In this document: positions 1 to 6,586 of the stretch, piece by piece
Numbering within the stretch: position 1 is the stretch's first letter
Layout of the letters: every line of letters starts with the position of its first letter
Assembly: GCA_031732875.1 (NCBI GenBank)
Contig: JAVMKL010000130.1
Coordinates: forward strand, 1-29,224
Length of the DNA: 29,224 nucleotides
Source of the DNA: JAVMKJ01 sp031732875
GTDB taxonomy: Bacteria > Pseudomonadota > Gammaproteobacteria > Competibacterales > Competibacteraceae
Direction of reading: 5' to 3'
The notes under the pieces: generated by a model
What the model saw: the letters and a program-made list of their open reading frames with translations, nothing else
Told to the model about the DNA's origin: nothing
Databases searched by the model: none
Made by a program: the position numbers and the translations under genes

Positions 1-106
1 GAATCAGACTGTCGGCGGGCAGGGCGCGGGCTTTTTCCAGGGCGCGGGCGTTGGAGCCGGGCATGTACAGCATGCTGCGGCGGGGGCGGGCGGATTTGGG
101 CATCAT
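1..106 (-). CDS. CitE/HpcH-HpaI family lyase, 5' end only
   Basis: This is the first 35 codons of a gene that leaves the window at its left edge. The N-terminus reads RRSMLYMPGSNARALEKAR followed by LPADSLI. That is the opening strand of the CitE-like (citrate lyase beta / malyl-CoA lyase / HpcH-HpaI aldolase) TIM barrel, where RS-LY-PG-N is nearly invariant. Two adjacent ATG codons (106 and 103) follow an AAGGAG ribosome site; spacing of 7 favours the ATG at 103, but 106 is kept as the outer limit. Catalytic and metal-binding residues lie outside the window, so the exact substrate (malyl-CoA, citramalyl-CoA or other) cannot be told. It lies 119 bases downstream of the symporter gene on the same strand, so the two may be co-transcribed. 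Confidence 0.75.
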   Translation of the reverse strand, partial: MMPKSARPRRSMLYMPGSNARALEKARALPADSLI

Positions 107-185
107 TATTCTCCTTGGGTGTGGTTGCGGATGCGGGCTCGGTTGCCAACCCGGTTGACGCGGGCTGGGAATCGCGGGAATTTTA

Positions 186-215
186 CACCCCCTCGCCTGG
201 GGAAGGAGAGGGGTT
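186..215. repeat. Short GC-rich dispersed repeat, copy A
   Basis: A C-run/G-run element between the symporter stop and the lyase start. CCCCTC (189-194) can pair with GAGGGG (208-213). It resembles the elements near 1729, 3130, 18962 and 29183, and looks like a REP-type intergenic repeat. No T-tract follows, so a terminator role is uncertain. Confidence 0.5.
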
Positions 216-225
216 GGCAATGAAG

Positions 226-1638
226 TTAACGCGCCGGTGGGGCCGGGTCGAAGCGGTGGCCGCCCAGCCGCAACAGCAAAGCCAATAACAGGGTATTGCA
301 GAGCAGCAGATAAAGATTGTAGTTGGGCAGCGCCAGGGGAATGAATTTCAGTTCCACCAGCAAGACCACCAGCGAGGATAGCAGCAGGTAACTCGCTACC
401 AGCCGGTTGGCGGCGCCGGTACCGACCGCGGTCGCTCGCCGGCGGATGCGCAACAGCGCCAGGAACAGGAGTGGCACGATGCCGATGGAGAACACCTTGT
501 AGGCGATCAGCAGCGAGGGAATGATCGCCTTGAGCCGCAGCGCGAACAAGGTGGCGAGCACCGCCGCCAGCACCATGCAGCCGCGAATGATCCCCACTTG
601 CACGGCTTCGTCCGGCGCGCGCCCGAGAACGCGCAGACCGTGGGCGATCACGTCCCGTCCCAACAGGGTGGCGGTGGTGATCAGAATGATGTCGGCCCCG
701 GACAGCGGGATGGAGAGCAAGGCCACCAGCACAAAATCGCTCAGGTGGTTGCTGAAGAGTTGAGCGACCAGGGTCTGAAGCGTCAGGTCGGGCCGGTCGA
801 CGGTGATGATGCCCCGGGCGAAAATGCCGACAAACACGATCAGCAGCGAAATCGCCGCGATCAGGGCGCTGGCCAGCAGCAGGCCACGCCGGGCGCTGGC
901 GATATCGCGAGCGATGAAGATGCGCGAGTACATGTCGGGGCCGAACAGATAGGACAGGCCGACCGGTATGAAGATGCCGAGAAACAGGGTGAAGGTGAAG
1001 GCGTCGTCGAAGCCGAAACGCAACTCCAGCGGCGGACGCGGTTCGGCGCCAGCGGAGGCGGTGACGCACAAGCCCAGCAGCACCGCCAAGCCGGCGACCA
1101 TGACCGTCACCTGGGTGAAACCGGTCTTGACCGTGCCGGCTTGGCCGATCAACAGGGTATAAACGGTGAAGATCATGGCGAACAGGACGTAGCCCGGCGT
1201 TTCGCCGCCCACGAACTGGGTCAGGATATTGCCGCCGGCGATGATCTGGCCGGCCAGTACCATCAGCCAGGCGACGAACAGCACGGCGCTGACCAGCAGG
1301 CGGATGTCGTCCCCGAACGCGTGGGCGATGATGTCGCTGATGGTGTAGCCTTTCACCGCCCACACGGTATCGAGGAAGGTGTAGGCGAGCACCACCAGGA
1401 AAATGGCTCCGGACAGCGTCCACCAGATGGCGTTCAAGTTGTACTGATAGGCGTATCCGGCCAATCCGAACACCGAGGACGCGCCGAAGGCCAGCGCCAC
1501 CAGCGACATGCCGACGTTGAAGCCGCCGGCTCGCCGGTCGTAGACCACGAAACCGTCTAGGGTGGTGTCGCGATGCCGGAGCCAGTGATGGAAACCGATG
1601 CCGAATAACAGGGCGATGTAGAGAAGCAGCCAGATCAT
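226..1638 (-). CDS. Sodium:solute symporter (SSS) family transporter
   Basis: A 470-residue, very hydrophobic protein with about 12-13 membrane helices, starting with a helix at residues 1-17 as SSS-family proteins do. The early segment around residues 38-65 (GFNVGMSLVALAFGASSVFG and following) matches the Na+-binding TM1 region of this LeuT-fold family. The mid-protein stretch with GPDMYSR is also typical. SSS proteins couple inward Na+ movement to uptake of organic solutes; the substrate cannot be read from sequence. The ATG at 1638 has GAGG seven bases upstream. The next gene downstream is a CitE-like lyase, which hints at a carboxylic acid substrate, but this is inference. Length is slightly short compared with PutP-type members (about 500). 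Confidence 0.85.
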   Translation of the reverse strand: MIWLLLYIALLFGIGFHHWLRHRDTTLDGFVVYDRRAGGFNVGMSLVALAFGASSVFGLAGYAYQYNLNAIWWTLSGAIFLVVLAYTFLDTVWAVKGYTISDIIAHAFGDDIRLLVSAVLFVAWLMVLAGQIIAGGNILTQFVGGETPGYVLFAMIFTVYTLLIGQAGTVKTGFTQVTVMVAGLAVLLGLCVTASAGAEPRPPLELRFGFDDAFTFTLFLGIFIPVGLSYLFGPDMYSRIFIARDIASARRGLLLASALIAAISLLIVFVGIFARGIITVDRPDLTLQTLVAQLFSNHLSDFVLVALLSIPLSGADIILITTATLLGRDVIAHGLRVLGRAPDEAVQVGIIRGCMVLAAVLATLFALRLKAIIPSLLIAYKVFSIGIVPLLFLALLRIRRRATAVGTGAANRLVASYLLLSSLVVLLVELKFIPLALPNYNLYLLLCNTLLLALLLRLGGHRFDPAPPAR

Positions 1639-1677
1639 GCGCGCGCCTCGCGATGGCGGATGGAATGGAAGCGCGGC

Positions 1678-1705
1678 ATTATCGGCGGTGGAAACAGGCT
1701 TTCAA
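1678..1705 (-). promoter_or_regulatory. Candidate sigma-70 promoter for the symporter
   Basis: On the minus strand TTGAAA (1700-1705) and GATAAT (1678-1683) are separated by 16 bases. Each matches five of six consensus positions. They would start RNA about 35 bases before the symporter ATG. The repeat hairpin at 1729-1750 lies immediately upstream. Confidence 0.45.
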
Positions 1706-1728
1706 AAACACCCCATCACCCGCAAGCT

Positions 1729-1750
1729 CCCTTCCCCTCGCGGGGGAGGG
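1729..1750. repeat. GC-rich hairpin repeat, copy B
   Basis: CCCTTCCCC (1729-1737) and GGGGGAGGG (1742-1750) form a nine-pair stem, including one G-T pair, around a TCGC loop. No T-run follows. It belongs to the same style of short intergenic element as copies near 186 and 3130. Confidence 0.55.
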
Positions 1751-1784
1751 TTAGGAAGAAGGGTTACAGCGGCGGATGTGGACC

Positions 1785-1936
1785 GAATTTCGAGCCTTCC
1801 ACCTCGATTTTGAGCCTTCCTGAAAAAACTCCGTAGGATACGCATTGCATACCCCACGACGCCGTACCAACTGATATCGGGTCGCCGCCGGCGAGCGGTG
1901 GACGTGGGTCGGCTGTTTCCGTACCAACCGATATCG
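1785..1936. repeat. Two pairs of short direct repeats in a gene-free stretch
   Basis: The 413 bases from 1639 to 2051 hold no credible gene. Besides the hairpins, there are two pairs of imperfect direct repeats. TYGAGCCTTCC occurs ending at 1800 and at 1820, a 20-base period. CCGTACCAACYGATATCG occurs at 1862-1879 and 1919-1936 with one difference, 57 bases apart. The centre GATATC is itself palindromic. Function unknown; the arrangement suggests repeats inserted next to each other. Confidence 0.55.
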
Positions 1937-1950
1937 CCGACGCCTTTCCG

Positions 1951-1993
1951 CGTTCCGGGAAACAGGGGGCTGACGCCCCCCGCTCGCGGAACG
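1951..1993. repeat. Long imperfect hairpin downstream of trxB
   Basis: Outer arms CGTTCCG (1951-1957) and CGGAACG (1987-1993) enclose an inner GGGGGC/GCCCCC stem. Pairing is strong and symmetric. It lies 60-100 bases past the trxB stop and could slow transcription from either side, but there is no U-tract, so it is listed as a repeat and not as a terminator. Confidence 0.5.
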
Positions 1994-2014
1994 ACCAGGC
2001 CGCTACCGCAGGGA

Positions 2015-2038
2015 GGGGAGTTTTTGTACGGTCTCTGA
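2015..2038. repeat. Dispersed 24-base repeat, copy 1
   Basis: A GGGGAGTTTTTGTAC core followed by GGTCTCTGA. A second copy with a few changes is at 14661-14684. Each sits within about 15 bases of a gene's stop codon (trxB here). Confidence 0.5.
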
Positions 2039-2051
2039 ATTTCAGCAGGCG

Positions 2052-3002
2052 TTACCCGACCTGATCCAGATACTTGTCCGCGTCCAGCGCCGCCATGCAA
2101 CCGGTGCCGGCGGAGGTGACCGCCTGCCGGTAGACGTGATCGGCCACGTCGCCGGCGGCAAACACACCCGGGATGCTGGTGGCGGTGGCGCCGCCCTCGC
2201 TGCCGCCCTTCACCTGGATGTAGCCGTTGCGCATCTCCAGTTGGCCGGCGAAGATGTCGGTGTTCGGCTTGTGGCCGATGGCGATGAACGCTCCCTGCAG
2301 TTCCAGATTCCGGGTCTCGCCGCTCTTGACGTTGCGGACGCGGATGCCGGTCACCCCGCTGTCGTCGCCCAATACCTCGTCCAGCACGCTGTCCAGCTCC
2401 AGCCGGACCTTGCCGCCGGCCACCTTCTCCATCAGTTTGTCGATCAGGATCTTCTCGGCGCGGAACTGCTGGCGGCGATGCACCAGCGTCACCTCGCTGG
2501 CGATGTTGGCCAGATACAGCGCTTCCTCGACCGCCGTGTTGCCGCCGCCGATCACCGCCACCTTCTGATTGCGGTAGAAAAATCCGTCGCAGGTGGCGCA
2601 GCCGGACACACCCTTGCCCATGAACGCCTGCTCCGAGGGCAGGCCGAGATACTGGGCGCTGGCGCCGGTGGCGACGATCAGCGCATCGCAGGTGTATTCG
2701 CCGGAGTCGCCGATCAATCGGAGCGGACGCTCTTGCAGTTTGGCGGTGTGAATCTGATCGAACACGATCTCGGTATGAAACCGTTCGGCATGTTTGCGCA
2801 TCCGCTCCATCAGATCCGGTCCCATCAATCCTTCCACGTCGCCGGGCCAGTTATCCACCTCGGTGGTGGTGGTCAACTGCCCGCCCATTTGCAGGCCGGT
2901 GACCAGTACCGGCTTGAGGTTGGCGCGGGCGGCGTAGACGGCGGCGGTGTAGCCGGCCGGGCCGGAGCCGAGAATCAACAGGCGGGCGTGTTTGCTGCTC
3001 AT
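2052..3002 (-). CDS. trxB: Thioredoxin reductase
   Basis: A 316-residue flavoprotein disulfide reductase that passes electrons from NADPH through FAD to thioredoxin. The N-terminal FAD-binding GSGPAGYTAA is at residues 12-20. The redox-active CATC pair is at C135/C138 in GCATCDG. The NADPH-binding GGGNTAVEE lies about 20 residues later, and the C-terminal FAD contact GVFAAGDV is present. Length matches E. coli TrxB (321). The ATG at 3002 is chosen because AGGAG lies eight bases before it and the protein then begins at the first beta strand; a longer reading from 3041 adds 13 residues without homology. It lies 173 bases downstream of a peroxiredoxin gene in the same direction, so it probably supplies, through thioredoxin, the electrons that peroxiredoxin uses. 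Confidence 0.97.
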   Translation of the reverse strand: MSSKHARLLILGSGPAGYTAAVYAARANLKPVLVTGLQMGGQLTTTTEVDNWPGDVEGLMGPDLMERMRKHAERFHTEIVFDQIHTAKLQERPLRLIGDSGEYTCDALIVATGASAQYLGLPSEQAFMGKGVSGCATCDGFFYRNQKVAVIGGGNTAVEEALYLANIASEVTLVHRRQQFRAEKILIDKLMEKVAGGKVRLELDSVLDEVLGDDSGVTGIRVRNVKSGETRNLELQGAFIAIGHKPNTDIFAGQLEMRNGYIQVKGGSEGGATATSIPGVFAAGDVADHVYRQAVTSAGTGCMAALDADKYLDQVG

Positions 3003-3129
3003 CGGGAAGTCTCCTGATTGGGTTCCAAGGCTGGCGGACAATGCCGAGACGCGAGCGGACGTTCTGGAAGGCGCTGGCGTGCGGGCACTGCGAAGCGATC
3101 GAGGCGAGAGCGCCCGGATCGATCCGAAC

Positions 3130-3166
3130 GCCCTCGCCCCGACCCCCTCCCGGCGGGAGAGGGAGC
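3130..3166. repeat. GC-rich hairpin repeat, copy C
   Basis: CTCCC (3147-3151) and GGGAG (3155-3159) form a hairpin inside a CCCTCGCCCCGACC-type sequence. It lies in the gap between the peroxiredoxin stop and trxB start. It is the best match to the widespread C-run/G-run intergenic element type. Confidence 0.55.
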
Positions 3167-3175
3167 AGGTGCGGC

Positions 3176-3775
3176 TTACAGCGCCCCGGCGTTCTCAGCC
3201 AGGTAGGAGGCCACGCCTTCGGCGGTGGGCTTCATGCCCTTTTGTCCCTTCTTCCAGCCTGCCGGACAGACCTCGCCGTACTGCTCGGTGAATTGCAAGG
3301 CCTCGACCAAGCGGACCATCTCGTCCACTTCGCGGCCCAGCGGCAGGTTGTTGACGATCTGCGCCTGCACCACGCCGGCCTTGTCGATCAGGAAGGAGCC
3401 GCGCAACGCCACGCCAGCGGGATGCTCGATGCCATAAGCCTTGGTGATTTCGTGCTTGACGTCGGCGACCAGCGGGAAACCGACCCGGCCGATGCCGCCC
3501 TTCTCGACCGGCGTTTCCCGCCAGGCGTAGTGGCTGAACTGCGAGTCGATGGACACGCCGACCACTTCCACGCCCAGTTCCTTGAACTTGGAAACACGGT
3601 GATCGTGGGCGATGATTTCCGACGGGCAGACGAAGGTGAAGTCCAACGGGTAGAAAAACAGCACCACGTATTTGCCGCGAAGGTCGGATAGCTTGAAGTC
3701 CTCCTTGATCGAACCATCGGGCATAACGGCGGCGGCGGTGAAATCGGGGGCCGGCTGGGTGACCAGAACGCTCAT
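3176..3775 (-). CDS. Typical 2-Cys peroxiredoxin (AhpC/Prx1 group)
   Basis: A 199-residue thiol peroxidase that reduces hydrogen peroxide and organic hydroperoxides in the cytosol. The peroxidatic cysteine is C50 in DFTFVCPSE and the resolving cysteine is C170 in GEVCPAGW, the arrangement of typical 2-Cys enzymes that form intersubunit disulfides. GGIG at residues 93-96 resembles the GGLG motif of over-oxidation-sensitive forms, but the usual C-terminal YF is replaced by SYLA, so sensitivity is unclear. It is closer to thioredoxin-dependent Prx1-type enzymes than to E. coli AhpC. The neighbouring trxB supports thioredoxin as its reductant. The ATG at 3775 has GAGGA eight bases upstream. An OxyR-like palindrome lies about 100 bases upstream. 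Confidence 0.93.
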   Translation of the reverse strand: MSVLVTQPAPDFTAAAVMPDGSIKEDFKLSDLRGKYVVLFFYPLDFTFVCPSEIIAHDHRVSKFKELGVEVVGVSIDSQFSHYAWRETPVEKGGIGRVGFPLVADVKHEITKAYGIEHPAGVALRGSFLIDKAGVVQAQIVNNLPLGREVDEMVRLVEALQFTEQYGEVCPAGWKKGQKGMKPTAEGVASYLAENAGAL

Positions 3776-3875
3776 GGATATATCCTCGAAGGTTGTGGGA
3801 AACGAATCGAACTAGCTGGGTTGAAGCTTAGACGACGTTTCTTCATTGTGGAAATTAAATAACTAAAATTAATCG

Positions 3876-3890
3876 ATAGCCATTGGCTAT
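3876..3890. promoter_or_regulatory. ATAG-N7-CTAT perfect palindrome, OxyR-like operator
   Basis: ATAGCCATTGGCTAT is a perfect 15-base inverted repeat with a single central base. Its ATAG-N7-CTAT form is that of one half of the OxyR site, although the inner t/a positions differ and no clear second half-site follows. It lies in the divergent region about 100 bases before the peroxiredoxin gene, next to AT-rich DNA (3853-3875) suitable for that promoter. Another LysR-type regulator could also use it. Confidence 0.4.
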
Positions 3891-3904
3891 GCGATCCGTT
3901 CGCC

Positions 3905-3937
3905 TTGTCATGTCCCTGTCATCGAATTGCCTTAAAT
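3905..3937 (+). promoter_or_regulatory. Pho box and -10 of the phoB promoter
   Basis: Two direct seven-base repeats, TTGTCAT (3905-3911) and CTGTCAT (3916-3922), are separated by four bases. This is the PhoB-binding layout, with one mismatch in the first repeat. TTAAAT at 3932-3937 lies nine to ten bases further on, the position of the -10 box in Pho promoters, where the box replaces the -35. The predicted leader is about 55 bases. It implies that PhoB activates its own operon under phosphate starvation. Confidence 0.75.
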
Positions 3938-4000
3938 AGGAATTCGCGGCGATGGCCACGACGTGAAGTTGGGACGGTTTTGACGAATTCAAGAGGATTC

Positions 4001-4693
4001 ATGAACGCGAAACGCATTTTAATCGTGGAAGACGAGCAGCCCATCCGGGAGATGGTGGTGTTCGCGCTGGCAAACGCGGGCTACGAGGTGCGGGAAGCCG
4101 CCGATGCCCGCCAGGCCCAGACCAGCATCGCCGAACGCCTGCCCGACCTGATTCTGCTGGATTGGATGCTGCCCGGCATCAGCGGCATCGATTACGCCCG
4201 TCGGCTGAAAAAGGACGAACTGACGCGGGAACTGCCGGTTATCATGTTGACCGCCCGCGCCGAGGAGGAGGACAAGGTGCAGGGTCTGGAAAGCGGCGCC
4301 GACGATTACGTCACCAAGCCTTTTTCCCCGCGCGAACTGGTGGCGCGCATCCGCGCGGTGCTGCGGCGCGGCGGGCCGGCGGCGGAGGACGAGATCCTGC
4401 GGGCTAACGGGTTGTCCCTGGATCTGGCCAGCCACCGGGTCAGCGCCGGCGAGAGAATGCTGGACATGGGACCGACCGAATATCGCCTGCTGGAATTCTT
4501 CATGTCCCATCCCGAGCGGGTCTACAGCCGCGGCCAGTTGCTCGACCGGGTGTGGGGCAGCAACGTCTATGTCGAGGAACGGACGGTGGACGTGCACATC
4601 CGCCGCCTGCGCAAGGTGCTGGAACCCCACGGTTACGACGCGCTGATCCAGACGGTGCGCGGTGCCGGTTACCGATTCTCGACGAGGGTCTGA
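4001..4693 (+). CDS. phoB: Phosphate response regulator PhoB
   Basis: A 230-residue OmpR/PhoB-family response regulator, nearly the same length as E. coli PhoB (229). The receiver domain (1-120) has the acidic pair at E10/D11, the phospho-accepting D54 in LLDWMLPG, T84 and K106 in VTKPF. The C-terminal winged helix (about 130-228) carries the PTEYRLLEF and VDVHIRRLRK segments of the family. Under phosphate limitation PhoB is phosphorylated by PhoR and activates promoters carrying Pho boxes. The ATG at 4001 follows AGAGG; longer in-frame readings upstream would cross the Pho box. phoR starts two bases past the stop, so translation is probably coupled. Confidence 0.96.
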   Translation: MNAKRILIVEDEQPIREMVVFALANAGYEVREAADARQAQTSIAERLPDLILLDWMLPGISGIDYARRLKKDELTRELPVIMLTARAEEEDKVQGLESGADDYVTKPFSPRELVARIRAVLRRGGPAAEDEILRANGLSLDLASHRVSAGERMLDMGPTEYRLLEFFMSHPERVYSRGQLLDRVWGSNVYVEERTVDVHIRRLRKVLEPHGYDALIQTVRGAGYRFSTRV

Positions 4694-4694
4694 C

Positions 4695-6026
4695 ATGTCT
4701 CGGCCCTGGCTGGCGCTGGGGCGGCGCCTGGCGCTGATCTTCCTGAGCGCGGCGCTCCTGGGCTGGATCGCGGAGCTCCTCCTCCCGTTTCTGCTGCTGG
4801 CTGCCTTGGGTTGCCTGGCCTGGCAGCTTTGGCGGTTGTATCTGCTCGACCGCTGGGTGCGGGGCAATCCCGAAGCCCATCCCCCGCGCGCCGGACCGGT
4901 CTGGGTCGGGGTCGTCGCCCGGTTCGACCGCCTGCGCCGACAGAGCCGCAAGCGCAAGCGCAAGATCAGCCGCCTGGTGGAACAGTTCCAGCAGGCTACC
5001 GCCGCGCTGCCGGACGCCGCCGTAGTGCTGGATGAGGACGACAGGGTGATCTGGTGCAACGGGGCGTCCCAGACGCTGCTCGGTCTGTCGTCGGCGCGGG
5101 ACGTCGGTCTGCCGATCACCCATCTGGTGCGGCATCCCAGCTTCGTGGCGTTTCTGACCCAGCGGCGCCCGGACGACAGCGTGGAATTTCCCGCGCCAGC
5201 CGACGACGCATTGCTGCTGGGCGCCCGCGTCGTGCCGTATGGCAAGAAGCAGCGGTTGCTGCTGGCGACCGATATCTCCCGCGTCCGGCGGCTGGAGCAG
5301 ATGCGGCGCGAGTTCGTGGCCAACGTCTCGCACGAACTGCGCACGCCGCTGACCGTGATCACCGGCTATCTGGAAACCCTGCTCGACAGCGACAGTTCGG
5401 CCCTGGTTCAGTGGGGGCAGCCGCTGCACTGCATGCAGCAGCAATCCCGGCGGATGCTGCACATCATCGAAGATTTGTTGATGCTGGCCCGCCTGGAATC
5501 ACAGAAGGAACGGCCGGCGCTCAAGCCGGTCGCCGTGCTGGCGCTGCTGGCGGACATCGTCGACGACGCCGTCGCCCTCAGCGGCGAGCAGGGTCACCGG
5601 ATCGACATCGTCGCCGACTCCGGGCTGTGGATTCTCGGTTGCGAAAAGGAGTTGCGCAGCGCCTTTTCCAATCTGGTGTTCAACGCGGTGCGTTACACCC
5701 CGGCGGGCGGGCGGATCGAGATTCGCTGGTTCGCCGGCGCCGACGGCATTCATCTGACGGTGAAGGACGATGGCGAGGGAATCGCGCCCCACCACATCCC
5801 GCGGCTGACCGAACGGTTCTACCGGGTCAACCGGGACCGCTCGCGCGGCAGCGGCGGAACCGGTCTGGGGCTGTCCATCGTCAAGCACGTTCTGAACAAT
5901 CACGGCGGCCAGTTGCGGGTCGAGAGCGAATTGGGGGTCGGCAGCCTGTTCACCTGCGATTTCCCCGTCGAGCTGCGGATGGAACCGGCAAACGCGCCAG
6001 CCCGCAACGCAATGGGGTTGCGGTGA
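4695..6026 (+). CDS. phoR: Phosphate regulon sensor histidine kinase PhoR
   Basis: A 443-residue membrane sensor kinase. Two closely spaced hydrophobic segments (about 11-30 and 32-50) anchor it, then a basic linker (KRKRK near 87-91) leads to a PAS domain (about 100-200). The phosphorylated histidine is H213 in VSHELRTPLT, the same number as in E. coli PhoR. The N box (NLVFNAVRYT), DDGEGI and GTGLGLSIVK ATP-binding motifs are intact. As in other PhoR proteins there is no large periplasmic sensor domain, so phosphate status is expected to arrive through PstSCAB and PhoU; neither is encoded in this window. The ATG at 4695 is two bases after the phoB stop. Confidence 0.95.
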   Translation: MSRPWLALGRRLALIFLSAALLGWIAELLLPFLLLAALGCLAWQLWRLYLLDRWVRGNPEAHPPRAGPVWVGVVARFDRLRRQSRKRKRKISRLVEQFQQATAALPDAAVVLDEDDRVIWCNGASQTLLGLSSARDVGLPITHLVRHPSFVAFLTQRRPDDSVEFPAPADDALLLGARVVPYGKKQRLLLATDISRVRRLEQMRREFVANVSHELRTPLTVITGYLETLLDSDSSALVQWGQPLHCMQQQSRRMLHIIEDLLMLARLESQKERPALKPVAVLALLADIVDDAVALSGEQGHRIDIVADSGLWILGCEKELRSAFSNLVFNAVRYTPAGGRIEIRWFAGADGIHLTVKDDGEGIAPHHIPRLTERFYRVNRDRSRGSGGTGLGLSIVKHVLNNHGGQLRVESELGVGSLFTCDFPVELRMEPANAPARNAMGLR

Positions 6027-6060
6027 TAAACTGACGGGCATTCTGGTCGAGGAGTTACCG

Positions 6061-6570
6061 ATGAAACTATTGCTGGTTCGTCATGCCGTCGCCGAGGATG
6101 CGGAAACCTTCATCGCCTCTGGCGGTACCGATGCCCGTCGGCCGCTGACCGAGGTCGGGCGCAAGAAGATGCGCAAGGGCGCCAATCGCCTGCGCTCGCA
6201 ATTGCGGCGGATCGATATTCTGGCGTGCAGCCCGCTGCTGCGCGCCCGCGAGACCGCCGAGATCATCGCCCGCGCCTTCGGCGATCTGTCGATCGTCGAA
6301 CGTTCCGAGCTGGACTTCAACCATCCGCCCGAAAACGTGTTGGCGTGGCTGGTCCAATGTCCGGCCGATGGTACGGTGGTGGCGGTGGGGCACGAGCCGC
6401 AACTGGGTCTGCTGGCGGGCCTGCTGCTGGCCGATGTCACGTGTCCGTTGATCGTTTTCCGCAAGGGCGGGGTGGCGCTGATCGACTTTCCCGGGCGCGC
6501 GGTCGCCGGGGGGGGAATGCTGGAATGGGCGCTGACCGCCGGTCAGTTGCGCAGCCTGAAGCAGGATTGA
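6061..6570 (+). CDS. sixA: Phosphohistidine phosphatase SixA
   Basis: A 169-residue histidine-phosphatase-superfamily protein. The catalytic RH motif is R7-H8 at the end of the first strand, the second-site arginine is in the LLRARETAEI segment, and the second catalytic histidine is in VAVGHEPQLG. E. coli SixA (161 residues) removes phosphate from histidine phosphotransfer domains, including those of ArcB and the nitrogen PTS. The ATG is preceded by GAGGAG seven bases upstream and lies 34 bases after phoR, so the gene probably belongs to the phoBR transcript. Its target here is unknown. Location next to ppx suggests a role tied to phosphate or polyphosphate metabolism, which is inference. Confidence 0.9.
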   Translation: MKLLLVRHAVAEDAETFIASGGTDARRPLTEVGRKKMRKGANRLRSQLRRIDILACSPLLRARETAEIIARAFGDLSIVERSELDFNHPPENVLAWLVQCPADGTVVAVGHEPQLGLLAGLLLADVTCPLIVFRKGGVALIDFPGRAVAGGGMLEWALTAGQLRSLKQD

Positions 6571-6586
6571 TATGGAGATCCCTCAT

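Noticed and set aside
1702..2100. Open frame of about 130 codons on the minus strand overlapping the trxB 3' end
   Set aside because: It is built from the repeat cluster (its text includes the typical translated-repeat motif NPPPRGEG) and runs into trxB in another frame; no ribosome site or family resemblance.
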